The notes: generated from the sequence alone by a model not told the origin. A stretch of 64,000 nucleotides of DNA from Aestuariivirga sp. (GCF_020252405.1 NZ_JADCDA010000001.1:1-64000), one strand, 5' to 3'. Counted from the stretch's first letter, positions 1-7,206 are shown. A program made the numbers and translations.

Positions 1-64
1 ACGAGGGCGATCCTACTCTAACTCGGCCCGTCAAACGGCCAGCAAAATCACGATCCGTCCCTCG

Positions 65-98
65 CCGCTGGACGGGAGTTATAACTCCCGTCCAGCGG
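65..98. repeat. Perfect 34-bp palindrome
   Basis: Arms of 16 bp (65-80 and 83-98) pair perfectly around a central AT. A short T-containing tract (TCTTTT) follows the right arm, so it may terminate a transcript entering from the left edge. A protein-binding dyad is the alternative. The rest of 1-291 holds only this element and the interspersed repeat at 139-185; I see no gene there. Confidence 0.6.
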
Positions 99-138
99 AT
101 CTCTTTTCGCACTTTCGAACGCAATTGTCATAAGACAA

Positions 139-185
139 GCATGATCCGCAAAAGTGGAACCCGCTTTTGCGATAAGATCATGCTC
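139..185 (+). repeat. Interspersed palindromic repeat R1, module A
   Basis: One of ten copies of module A in the window. Outer arms GCATGATC and GATCATGC flank inner arms resembling CGCAAAAG and CTTTTGCG, giving a hairpin. The copy is intergenic, upstream of the tRNA-Leu gene. It looks like a REP-type element; no mobile gene is attached. Confidence 0.8.
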
Positions 186-291
186 AGGCATATGATCCGG
201 CGCCGCGCTCCCAGGGATGCAAAGGCGAAGAACGCGTCCGCAGGACCGCGGTTGACAGCCACGCCGGGCGTCTCTATGAGACCCTTCGCCT

Positions 292-376
<85 letters not shown>

Positions 377-410
377 GATTTGACAGTCGAGTTACGGCGG
401 GACCCCTGCG

Positions 411-1022
411 ATGGCCATCAAGCTTTACAAGGGCGACCTGCCTCCGGGTCTGGATTTCGGAAGCTCCGTTGCGGTGGACACCGAAACCCTGGGCCTCGTT
501 CCCCGCCGCGACAAGCTTTGCCTTGTGCAGCTCTCCGCCGGCGATGGCAATGCGCATCTGGTGCAGCCGGACCGCTCGGGCTATGACGCGCCCAACCTCA
601 GGGCGCTGTTCGCCAACCCCGCCGTCACCAAGATCTTTCATTACGCCCGCTTCGACGTCGCGGTGATCAGACATTATCTCGGCGTCGATGTGTTTCCGCT
701 CTATTGCACCAAGGTCGCCTCGAGGCTCACCCGCACCTACACCGACCGGCACGGGCTGAAGGACCTGGTGAAGGAGCTTCTGGGGATCGAGCTCAACAAG
801 CAGCAGCAGAGCTCGGACTGGGGCGCGCACATGCTGTCGGATTCGCAGAAGCAATATGCCGCGCAGGACGTGCTCTACCTGCATGAGCTGAAGTCCCGCC
901 TTGACCAGATGCTGGCGCGCGAGGGGCGCGAGGCGGTGGCCAGGGCCTGCTTCGACTTCATCCCCACGCGTGCCGCGCTCGATCTTTCGGGCTGGACCGA
1001 GGAAGATGTCTTCGCCCACTAA
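411..1022 (+). CDS. rnd: RNase D-like 3'-5' exonuclease (short form)
   Basis: A DEDDy-family 3'-5' exonuclease of 203 residues, probably acting on tRNA or other small RNA 3' ends in the cytoplasm. Visible motifs are Exo I DTETLG (D23, E25), Exo II around HYARFD (D82) and Exo III YAAQD (Y149, D153), so all catalytic acids are present. Classical E. coli RNase D is longer and carries C-terminal HRDC domains; this is the short alphaproteobacterial form with none. It sits 34 bp after tRNA-Leu. Its stop lies inside the start of lptC (overlap 1006-1022), which suggests translational coupling. Family assignment is firm; the exact substrate is inferred. Confidence 0.9.
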   Translation: MAIKLYKGDLPPGLDFGSSVAVDTETLGLVPRRDKLCLVQLSAGDGNAHLVQPDRSGYDAPNLRALFANPAVTKIFHYARFDVAVIRHYLGVDVFPLYCTKVASRLTRTYTDRHGLKDLVKELLGIELNKQQQSSDWGAHMLSDSQKQYAAQDVLYLHELKSRLDQMLAREGREAVARACFDFIPTRAALDLSGWTEEDVFAH

Positions 1023-1638
1023 AGACGCCCGCAGGGCTGTCCGGGCGGCCGAGGTCTCTCGCCTGTTGAGCTGGCTGGCGGCGGCCATCGGCATCGGTTT
1101 CGTGATCGCCTTCCTGGCCCAGGCCGGGCTGTTCCAGGCGCTGCTCCCGAAGCAGGCGGAGCCGCCGCCGCCGGGCATCGAGCCGGACCGCATCACGGCC
1201 GGCGGTTCCACCGTCAGCGGCATCGACGACGGGAAGCAGCCCTACAGGGTCACGGCGAAGCGCGGCTGGCAGGACGGCAAGACGCCGAATCTCGTCCATC
1301 TCGAGGAGCCGGTGGGCGTGTTCCGCCGGGCCAGCGGCGCCGAATACACCATCACCGGCGCGGCCGGTCTTTATGACACCAAGGTCAAGTCGCTCAATCT
1401 TGACGGCAACGTGGTGCTGGAGCAGGAAGGCCGCTTCAAGGTGCGCATGGACAGGGCCGAAATCGCGGTGAAACAGAAGAAGCTCACCGCCAACACCCCG
1501 GTCATCGCCCAGTTCGCCTCCGGCACGGTCGATGCGAAAGGCATGCAAATAACCGATGACGGCGCACGGATTCTGTTCTTGAATGGCGTTCGGGCGCGCT
1601 TTTCGGCGGCCAAGGGCAAGGGAGACACCAATCCATGA
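1006..1638 (+). CDS. lptC: LPS export ABC transporter periplasmic protein LptC
   Basis: Bitopic inner-membrane component of the Lpt bridge that moves lipopolysaccharide from LptB2FG to LptA. The 210-residue product has one N-terminal membrane segment (about residues 19-41) followed by a periplasmic LptC/OstA-like domain with repeated beta-strand patterns such as GAAGLYDTKVKSLNLDGNV. The chosen ATG at 1006 lies inside the end of the RNase D gene. An in-frame upstream start at 901 would only translate RNase D sequence out of frame. It overlaps lptA by four bases (ATGA). Similarity in LptC is mostly structural, so context with lptA and lptB carries weight. Confidence 0.88.
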   Translation: MSSPTKDARRAVRAAEVSRLLSWLAAAIGIGFVIAFLAQAGLFQALLPKQAEPPPPGIEPDRITAGGSTVSGIDDGKQPYRVTAKRGWQDGKTPNLVHLEEPVGVFRRASGAEYTITGAAGLYDTKVKSLNLDGNVVLEQEGRFKVRMDRAEIAVKQKKLTANTPVIAQFASGTVDAKGMQITDDGARILFLNGVRARFSAAKGKGDTNP

Positions 1639-2210
1639 TGTTGAGGCTCGCCGCCAGCGCTGCGGCATTGTTCCTGCTGGCCGCCGCGCCAGCCCTCGCC
1701 CAGGAGGCGGCAAGCCCGGACGCCACGTCTGGCGCGAATGCCGCCGCCAAGGCAGGCGGCAAGGCCGCGGACAGCACCCCGGTCGACATCGTGTCGAACG
1801 AGATGGAAATTCTCGACAAGGAAAAGAAAGCCATCTTCCGCGGCGCGGTTGACGCCACCAGGGGCGCCACCAACCTCAAGTCGGACGAGCTCACCGTCAC
1901 CTATGCTGACGTGAAGCAGCCGGACGGCGCCACCAAAACCGACGCCACCGACCTCGACGCCAAGGGCAATGTCATCATCACCACGCCCAGGGAGAAGATC
2001 ACGGGCGACTGGGCGAAGTATAATCCGCAGTCCGAGAAGCTCACCGTCGGCGGCAAGGTGAGGCTGGTGCAGGGCACAACGGTTCTCGAGGGCAGCGAAC
2101 TCCAGGCCGACCTCAGGACCGGCCGCACCCAGATGACGGGCGGCCGCGTCAGGGGCAGTTTCCTGCCGAAGTCCGGCGGCGGCGGCACGGGGTCCGGCGC
2201 CCCGCAATGA
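1635..2210 (+). CDS. lptA: LPS transport periplasmic protein LptA
   Basis: Periplasmic OstA-like protein of 191 residues that would form the beta-jellyroll bridge carrying LPS across the periplasm. An N-terminal signal peptide is clear (hydrophobic core AALFLLAAAPALA, predicted cleavage after ALA near residue 22). The mature part has the typical pattern of SNEMEILDKEKKAIFRGAV and later DLDAKGNVIITTPREKITGD. The start ATGATG overlaps the lptC stop, so either Met could be used. The C-terminus is a Gly/Ser-rich tail. Followed 41 bp later by lptB. Confidence 0.9.
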   Translation: MMLRLAASAAALFLLAAAPALAQEAASPDATSGANAAAKAGGKAADSTPVDIVSNEMEILDKEKKAIFRGAVDATRGATNLKSDELTVTYADVKQPDGATKTDATDLDAKGNVIITTPREKITGDWAKYNPQSEKLTVGGKVRLVQGTTVLEGSELQADLRTGRTQMTGGRVRGSFLPKSGGGGTGSGAPQ

Positions 2211-2251
2211 CACTCCTTATCCAAAATTAAACCTATTGGGCGGACACTCAT

Positions 2252-3079
2252 TTGGCGCGTGACGAAGGCGCAGTGGAAGACAGGCAGGCAAAGGCAATGG
2301 CGCCCCGGCGGGCACGGAGTCCGCGGACGGGCGAAGGCGCTTCAGCCGAAGCTGGCCGTGCGGGCCTCGTGGTGGAAGGGCTGAAGAAGTCCTACAAGCG
2401 GCGGCCGGTGGTGCGGGATGTCTCTCTCGCCGTCAGGCGCGGTGAAGCTGTGGGACTTCTGGGACCCAATGGCGCCGGCAAAACCACGGTGTTCTACATG
2501 ATCACCGGGCTCATTGCCGCCGACAGCGGCCGGATCAGCCTCGATGGCGCCGATATCACGCATCTGCCCATGTACCGCCGGGCGCGGCTGGGTATCGGAT
2601 ATCTGGCGCAGGAAAGCTCGATCTTCCGCGGCCTCACGGTGGAGGAAAACATTCGCGCCGTGCTGGAGCTGACCGAGGGCTCGAAGCAGAAGCGCGAAGT
2701 CAAGTTGCGTGAGTTGCTCGATGAATTCTCCATCACCCACATCCGGAATTCGCCGGCTGTTGCGCTTTCTGGCGGCGAGCGCCGCCGCGTGGAAATCGCC
2801 CGGGCGCTTGCCGCCGGCCCCGAGTTCATGCTCCTCGACGAGCCCTTCGCCGGAATTGACCCGATTGCGATCGGTGATATCCGCCGCCTGGTGCGACAGC
2901 TCACCTCTCGGGGAATCGGGGTGCTTGTTACGGATCACAACGTCCGCGAAACCCTCGAGCTCATCGACAAGGCCCTCATCATCCATGAGGGCCAGGTTCT
3001 GACCGAAGGCTCGCCACAGGAGATCGTCTCCCACCCGGACGTCCGGCGCTATTACCTTGGCGCCGACTTCACCCTCTAG
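2252..3079 (+). CDS. lptB: LPS export ABC transporter ATP-binding protein LptB
   Basis: Cytoplasmic ATPase of the LptB2FG LPS extractor. Walker A GPNGAGKT (residues 71-78), Q-loop (Q120), signature LSGGE (172-176) and Walker B LLDEP (194-198) are intact. FYMITGLI and GLTVEENI are typical of the LptB subfamily. As read from the TTG at 2252 it has 275 residues, about 35 more than E. coli LptB, with a basic low-complexity N-terminus. ATG at 2297 (MAPRR) is a plausible alternative start, since no strong ribosome site precedes the TTG. No lptF or lptG is present here. Confidence 0.93.
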   Translation: MARDEGAVEDRQAKAMAPRRARSPRTGEGASAEAGRAGLVVEGLKKSYKRRPVVRDVSLAVRRGEAVGLLGPNGAGKTTVFYMITGLIAADSGRISLDGADITHLPMYRRARLGIGYLAQESSIFRGLTVEENIRAVLELTEGSKQKREVKLRELLDEFSITHIRNSPAVALSGGERRRVEIARALAAGPEFMLLDEPFAGIDPIAIGDIRRLVRQLTSRGIGVLVTDHNVRETLELIDKALIIHEGQVLTEGSPQEIVSHPDVRRYYLGADFTL

Positions 3080-3080
3080 C

Positions 3081-3184
3081 GCATGTTCCGCGAAAGTGGA
3101 ACCGGTGTTGCGACAAGATCATGCTCAAGATTTTGATCTGGCGCATGTTCCGTCCAGGCGGTTCCGCCTGAATGGATCATGCTC
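3081..3184 (+). repeat. Interspersed repeat R1, modules A and B
   Basis: Full-length R1 unit between lptB and rpoN. Module A carries the GATCATGC outer arm and a slightly degenerate inner arm. Module B carries an internal dyad around CAGGCGGTTCCGCCTG. The whole lptB-rpoN gap is occupied by this element, so rpoN probably depends on read-through or on signals in the repeat. Confidence 0.8.
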
Positions 3185-3203
3185 CAGCGGGGTGCCCTAA
3201 CCC

Positions 3204-4718
3204 ATGGCGCTGAACCAGCGGCTTGACCTGCGCCAGGGCCAGTCCCTGGTGATGACGCCGCAGCTCCAGCAGGCCATCAAGCTGCTGCAAATGTCCAATC
3301 TCGAACTGCAGGCCTTCGTCGACCAGGAGCTGGAGCGGAACCCGCTGCTGGAGCGTGACGAACGCGCCGAGGTCCGGAAACCCGCCGAACCCGCGGGGGC
3401 CCAGACCGACATGGTCACCGCGCTGGCGTCCAGCAGCGCCGCGGAGGAGCGGCTGAGGACGCTCGATACGGAGCTCGAGAATGTCTACACCCATGAATCC
3501 CGCGCCGATGCGGCAAACCGGGAGCAGGCGGCTCCCCCGCCTGACTCCGGCTGGTCGTCGCTCCGGCCGCAGGGCGCGCTCTCGCTCGATGCCGGGGACA
3601 CCGACTTCGACGCGACCCTGACGCGGCCGCCCACACTCGCCGAGCACCTCACCGGCCAGATGCGCCTGCTGCTTACTGACCCTGCCGAGCAGCTTATCGG
3701 CCAGCACCTCATCGGCAGCCTCAACGAAGCCGGCTACCTCACCGCCGATATTCCCTCCATGGCCGAAACGCTGGGCGCCTCCACGGCCCATGTCGAGGCG
3801 GTGCTGGCCAGGCTCCAGGCTTGCGAACCTTCCGGCGTCTTCGCCCGGGATCTCATGGAATGCCTCACCCTGCAGCTTAAGGAGCGTGACCGCTTCGACC
3901 CCGCCATGGCCATCCTCGTCGGCCATCTCGACCTGGTGGCCAGGCGCGACTATGCGGCCTTGAAGATCCTCTGCCGCGTCAGTCCCGAGGATGTGAAGGA
4001 CATGGTGGCCGAGCTGCGCGCGCTGGACCCCAGGCCCGGCCACGCCTTCGGGGCGGAGCCCGTCCAGCCGGTCATCCCGGACGTCATCGTGCGGCCCTCG
4101 CCCGAGGGCGCCTGGACCGTGGAGCTCAACACCGAAACGCTGCCGCGCGTGCTCATCAACAACCAGTACCTCGCCCGGGTCTCCGCCAACGCCCGGAGGA
4201 GCGAGGACAAGGTCTATCTGTCCGAGTGCCAGACCAATGCCACCTGGCTGGTGAAGAGCCTCGACCAGCGCGCCAGAACCATCCTCAAGGTGGCGCGCGA
4301 GATCGTGCGCCAGCAGGATGCCTTCCTGCTCCTCGGCGTTCAGCACCTGAGGCCCCTCAACCTGCGCACCGTGGCCGACGCGATCGGCATGCACGAATCG
4401 ACCGTCAGCCGCGTCACCTCCAACAAATACATGGCCACACCCCGCGGCATCTTCGAGCTGAGGTATTTCTTCACCACCGCCATCGCCTCCTCCGACTCGG
4501 ACGGCGATGCCCATTCCGCCGAGGCCGTCCGCCACCGCATCAGGGAGTTGGTCGCGGAGGAGGGCCAGAACGCGCTCTCGGATGACGCGATCGTCGGAAA
4601 ATTGCAGGCCTCAGGCATCGACATCGCCCGCCGCACGGTTGCCAAGTACCGGGAAAGCCTGGGAATTCCATCTTCCGTCAGGCGCCGCCGAGAAGCCCGG
4701 GCACAAGGCCCCCAATAG
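3204..4718 (+). CDS. rpoN: RNA polymerase sigma-54 factor RpoN
   Basis: Alternative sigma factor of 504 residues, needed for enhancer-dependent transcription of nitrogen and other regulons. The Gln/Leu-rich region I is at residues 1-50 (RQGQSLVMTPQLQQAIKLLQ). An acidic linker follows, then the core-binding and helix-turn-helix regions (ESTVSRVTSNKY). The diagnostic RpoN box ARRTVAKYRE is at about 475-484. Length matches the family. It lies in the conserved lptB-rpoN-hpf-ptsN order. Confidence 0.97.
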   Translation: MALNQRLDLRQGQSLVMTPQLQQAIKLLQMSNLELQAFVDQELERNPLLERDERAEVRKPAEPAGAQTDMVTALASSSAAEERLRTLDTELENVYTHESRADAANREQAAPPPDSGWSSLRPQGALSLDAGDTDFDATLTRPPTLAEHLTGQMRLLLTDPAEQLIGQHLIGSLNEAGYLTADIPSMAETLGASTAHVEAVLARLQACEPSGVFARDLMECLTLQLKERDRFDPAMAILVGHLDLVARRDYAALKILCRVSPEDVKDMVAELRALDPRPGHAFGAEPVQPVIPDVIVRPSPEGAWTVELNTETLPRVLINNQYLARVSANARRSEDKVYLSECQTNATWLVKSLDQRARTILKVAREIVRQQDAFLLLGVQHLRPLNLRTVADAIGMHESTVSRVTSNKYMATPRGIFELRYFFTTAIASSDSDGDAHSAEAVRHRIRELVAEEGQNALSDDAIVGKLQASGIDIARRTVAKYRESLGIPSSVRRRREARAQGPQ

Positions 4719-4721
4719 GGT

Positions 4722-4750
4722 TTGACGGGGCCTCCGCCCTCGACTAGTTT
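4722..4750 (+). promoter_or_regulatory. Candidate sigma-70 promoter for hpf
   Basis: TTGACG (4722-4727), a 17-bp spacer and TAGTTT (4745-4750) lie just after the rpoN stop and about 160 bp before the hpf start. The spacing is ideal and the -10 element is weak. Confidence 0.45.
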
Positions 4751-4909
4751 CCGCCCGCTTCGCAAAGGGACCCCGACGGGAGCGGGCTCCGCACGCAGCT
4801 TGGGCGAAGTGGAAGGCAACTGCGTTTCGGATCAGCCGGACAGTTGACGTGTCAGCCAAACGCGCCCATGTGTAAGAGCCAGGGCGAAGCAGGGATATTT
4901 GCGACGGCC

Positions 4910-5479
4910 ATGCAGATCAAAGTCACCGGTAAGCACCTCGATGTTGGCGACGCATTGCGTGAACACATCGAAACCCGTCTCGGCGTCCTCCAGCACAAGT
5001 ATTTCGATGGCGCCGTCCACGCCACGGTGACGGTGGAGAAGCAGCGCTCCTTCTTCCTCACCGACATTGCGCTGCACCTCGCCACCGGCCTTGTGCTGCA
5101 GGCCGAGGGCAAGGGCGCCGAGGCGCACCCGAGCTTCGATGAAGCCGCCGCCCACCTCGAAAAGCAGCTCCGCCGCTACAAGCAGCGCCTCAAGGACCAC
5201 CACCGCAAGCGCCGCGAGCCGGTGCGCCAGTTCGAGGCCCAGAGCTATGTCATCGAGCCCGCCTCGGACGAGCATGATGCGCAGGGCGAGCACCCTGTCG
5301 TCGTCGCCGAAACCGGGCTCAAGCTGCCGGAACTCTCGGTGGGCGAGGCGGTCATGCAGCTCGACATTTCCACTCAGCCGTTTCTGCTGTTCCGCAACGG
5401 CGGCCATGGCGGGCTCAATCTCGTCTACCGCCGTCCTGACGGGAACATCGGCTGGGTCGATCCCAAGCCGGCGGCCTGA
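4910..5479 (+). CDS. hpf: Ribosome hibernation-promoting factor, long form
   Basis: Binds the 30S decoding centre in stationary phase and drives 100S dimer formation. The 189-residue product has an N-terminal S30AE/YfiA domain (MQIKVTGKHLDVGDALREHI to about residue 100), a variable charged linker, and a C-terminal dimerisation domain (about 130-189, with FLLFRN and GNIGWVDPK), which defines the long form. ATG 4910 is chosen because the S30AE fold begins there; an upstream in-frame start at 4844 would add 22 unconserved residues. Confidence 0.95.
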   Translation: MQIKVTGKHLDVGDALREHIETRLGVLQHKYFDGAVHATVTVEKQRSFFLTDIALHLATGLVLQAEGKGAEAHPSFDEAAAHLEKQLRRYKQRLKDHHRKRREPVRQFEAQSYVIEPASDEHDAQGEHPVVVAETGLKLPELSVGEAVMQLDISTQPFLLFRNGGHGGLNLVYRRPDGNIGWVDPKPAA

Positions 5480-5509
5480 CGCGCGACCTTCACGGGGACC
5501 TGACCCGAC

Positions 5510-5989
5510 ATGATGACCCTCGATTCCCTGATCGACAAGCAGTCCGTTCTGGCCAGCCTCAAGGCCCCGAACAAGAAGCAGCTGCTGCAGGAGCTTTCCC
5601 AGGCGCTCGCCACCCAACTGGCGATCGACCACCGGGTCATTTTCGAAACCCTGCTGACGCGCGAGAAGCTGGGCTCCACCGGCATCGGCCAGGGCATCGC
5701 TATCCCGCATGGCAAATTGCCCTCGATCAGCCGCGTCTATGGCTTCTTCGCCCGCCTCGCCCAGCCCGTCGACTTCGACTCGGTCGACGGCCTGCCCGTC
5801 GATCTCGTCTTCGTGCTGCTGGCGCCCGAGGATGCCGGTGCTGACCACCTCAAGGCCCTGGCCAAGATCTCCCGCCTGTTGCGCGACCCCGCCGTGGTCG
5901 CCAAACTGCGCGGCACGGACGACGCCGAAGGCCTCTACGCCATCCTCACCGAACCCGCCGCCAACCCCAGGTCCGCCTCGGCGGCATAG
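5510..5989 (+). CDS. ptsN: PTS IIA-like nitrogen-regulatory protein PtsN
   Basis: EIIA-Ntr protein of 159 residues, the terminal phosphoacceptor of the nitrogen PTS, which modulates K+ transport, sigma-54-linked and other functions. The phospho-accepting His is visible in GIGQGIAIPHGKLP (H67). Alpha/beta EIIA features such as VFVLLAPEDAGADHLKALAKISRLLRD are clear. The start is ATGATG; the first Met is used here. It ends the lptC-ptsN cluster and is followed by an R1 repeat. Confidence 0.95.
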   Translation: MMTLDSLIDKQSVLASLKAPNKKQLLQELSQALATQLAIDHRVIFETLLTREKLGSTGIGQGIAIPHGKLPSISRVYGFFARLAQPVDFDSVDGLPVDLVFVLLAPEDAGADHLKALAKISRLLRDPAVVAKLRGTDDAEGLYAILTEPAANPRSASAA

Positions 5990-6028
5990 AACAGACAGGG
6001 CGGATGAGGGCCTCTTTCCGCTGGAGAG

Positions 6029-6075
6029 CGTGATCTTATCGCAAAACCGGTTCCACTTTTGCGGATCGTGCGCCA
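6029..6075 (-). repeat. Interspersed repeat R1, module A (inverted)
   Basis: Module A in the minus orientation: GATCTTATCGCAAAA on the plus strand, then a TTTTGCGGATC arm. It lies 40 bp after the ptsN stop. Confidence 0.75.
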
Positions 6076-6190
6076 GGGACCCCCGGCACGCACTCCGGCC
6101 GTGAGTCCGGGGGAGGGGTCATCCGGGATGGGCTTTGGCGCGCCGTCCCGGGAAATCTTTCACAATGTCAATCAGCAGCAGTCGCGTGAG
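6076..6190 (-). ncRNA. Possible short minus-strand transcript with stem-loops
   Basis: This 115-bp stretch lies directly downstream of the minus-strand promoter at 6195-6223. Read on the minus strand it contains two nested dyads: CCGGGA with TCCCGG, and CCCCCGG (about 6109-6115) with CCGGGGG (about 6079-6085). A minimal GTG-started 14-codon frame (beginning KDFPGRRAKAHPG) also fits. No long gene is available. It could be a small RNA, a leader, or transcriptional noise. The 5990-6298 gap otherwise holds one R1 repeat, the promoter and a terminator. Confidence 0.3.
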
Positions 6191-6194
6191 GGGA

Positions 6195-6223
6195 GATATA
6201 GAACATAATAGGAACAAAGTCAA
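6195..6223 (-). promoter_or_regulatory. Sigma-70-type minus-strand promoter with dyad
   Basis: On the minus strand, TTGACT (6223-6218), a 17-bp spacer and TATATC (6200-6195). An inverted pair TAGGAA (6209-6214) and TTCCTA (6232-6237) straddles the -35 box. The same arrangement recurs at 40907-40935. It points away from the hsp20 operon towards ptsN. Confidence 0.55.
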
Positions 6224-6246
6224 GATAAAAATTCCTACCCCGGAAT

Positions 6247-6276
6247 AAAAAAAGGCCCCGGCCTGGCGCCGGGGCC
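6247..6276 (-). terminator. Rho-independent terminator of hsp20-DUF1150 operon
   Basis: Stem GGCCCCGGC (6254-6262) pairs with GCCGGGGCC (6268-6276) around a 5-nt loop. On the minus strand the stem is followed by seven T (6253-6247). It lies 23 bp beyond the DUF1150 stop. Confidence 0.85.
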
Positions 6277-6298
6277 CCCGTTCGTATTGTGGCTGCGC

Positions 6299-6568
6299 TC
6301 AGTGCACGCTCATCGCCATCAGCTCATGTTCGAAGGCGCTGCCCAGGGCGGCTTCCCTGGAGCCGGAAATCGACACCGGGCTGCCGTCGGCATTGTAGAG
6401 GCAGAACAGTTTCGCCCCGGGTGAAACATTCGCCTGGCCGCCCAGCAGCCGCCGGGCCTCGTTGATTGCGATCTCGCGGATATATCCAAGGTCGCCGTCG
6501 CCCAGCAAAGCCAGGTCCTGCGGCGTAAGATCGACGGATTTCTTCAGGTCCGTTTTCTTCAGGTCCAT
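6299..6568 (-). CDS. DUF1150 family protein
   Basis: A small 89-residue alphaproteobacterial protein of unknown function. It matches DUF1150 by its motif of LTPQDLALLGDGDLGYIREI, then KLFCLYNADGSPVSISGSR and a short acidic/His-containing tail. ATG 6568 is preferred over the in-frame TTG at 6583 because GGAGG stands 8 nt before the ATG, inside the last codons of hsp20. The two genes nearly abut (hsp20 stop 6573-6575), so they form one unit. Co-occurrence with Hsp20 is common in this group and hints at a role in proteostasis; the molecular activity is unknown. Confidence 0.85.
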   Translation of the reverse strand: MDLKKTDLKKSVDLTPQDLALLGDGDLGYIREIAINEARRLLGGQANVSPGAKLFCLYNADGSPVSISGSREAALGSAFEHELMAMSVH

Positions 6569-6572
6569 GTCA

Positions 6573-6995
6573 TCACCCTCCAATCTGGATACGGCGGACC
6601 ACCCGCCGCGGTTCGGGTCGTTCGAGGTGAAGTTCGAGGAGGCCGTTCTCCAGCCTGGCCCCGGTCACCTCCATCCCGTCCGCCAGCACGAAGGCCCGCT
6701 GGAACTGGCGGGCGGCGATGCCGCGGTGCAGATAGGCCTTGCCGTCCTCCTCCTTCTGGCGGCCGCGGATCACCAGCTGGTTCTCCTCCACCGTCACGTC
6801 GAACTCGTCGCGGCTGAAACCCGCCACGGCGAGCGTGATGCGAAGCCGCTCGGCCTCGCCCTCCGCCCGTGGGAGGCGTTCGATGTTGTAGGGTGGGTAG
6901 CCGTCCCCGCCGGTCTTGGTGGCCCGGTCGAGCATCCGCTCAAGCTCATCGAAGCCGAGCAGCAGGGGGGACGAAAAAACAGATAGGCTTTTCAT
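6573..6995 (-). CDS. Small heat-shock protein, Hsp20/IbpA family
   Basis: ATP-independent holdase of 140 residues. The alpha-crystallin domain spans about residues 32-125 (YNIERLPRAEGEAERLRITL, then GRQKEEDGKAYLHRGIAARQFQRAF, and the strand NGLLELHLERPEP). N-terminus MKSLSVFSSPLLLGFDELERML is typical of the IbpA class. ATG 6995 is chosen: GAGG lies 9 nt upstream and the family begins there. A longer frame to 7064 would translate the promoter region. An RpoH-type promoter and a possible RNA thermometer lie upstream. Confidence 0.93.
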   Translation of the reverse strand: MKSLSVFSSPLLLGFDELERMLDRATKTGGDGYPPYNIERLPRAEGEAERLRITLAVAGFSRDEFDVTVEENQLVIRGRQKEEDGKAYLHRGIAARQFQRAFVLADGMEVTGARLENGLLELHLERPEPRRVVRRIQIGG

Positions 6996-7056
6996 TTCGG
7001 TTTGCCCTCGCAAAGCAGCAATGCGCTGGAACCCGGACGCGGCATCCTCAGCGACG
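6996..7056 (-). promoter_or_regulatory. Possible ROSE-like RNA thermometer in hsp20 leader
   Basis: The roughly 60-nt leader between the predicted start site and the hsp20 ATG carries TTGCT, which can pair with GGCAA overlapping the GAGGG ribosome site just before the ATG. Rhizobial small heat-shock genes are known to use ROSE elements in which UYGCU pairs with the Shine-Dalgarno region. The match here is partial and inferred by eye. Confidence 0.3.
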
Positions 7057-7062
7057 GGCATC

Positions 7063-7091
7063 ATATGAGAAACCTGTTCCCGCCTTTCAAG
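7063..7091 (-). promoter_or_regulatory. RpoH (sigma-32)-type promoter of hsp20
   Basis: On the minus strand, CTTGAAA (7091-7085), a 15-bp spacer and CTCATAT (7069-7063). This fits heat-shock promoters closely (CTTGAAA with CCCATNT, or CTTG with CYTATNT in rhizobia). It places a start site about 60 nt before the hsp20 ATG. Confidence 0.65.
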
Positions 7092-7119
7092 CCGCCCGCT
7101 TGACCGGGGGGCCGGGCGG

Positions 7120-7181
7120 GTGATTTGATCGCCCCATCAAGATTGGAATCGCGCCTTGAGGCGGGTTGTGATTAGATCGCC
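7120..7181 (+). promoter_or_regulatory. 14-bp direct repeats upstream of nucleoside operon
   Basis: GTGATTTGATCGCC (7120-7133) and GTGATTAGATCGCC (7168-7181) differ at one base and are 48 bp apart. They precede the first gene of the nucleoside uptake operon by 26 bp and could be operator half-sites for a nucleoside- or deoxyribose-responsive repressor, which is not encoded in the window. Confidence 0.4.
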
Positions 7182-7206
7182 AAAACACCACAACAGGGAG
7201 ACGAAG

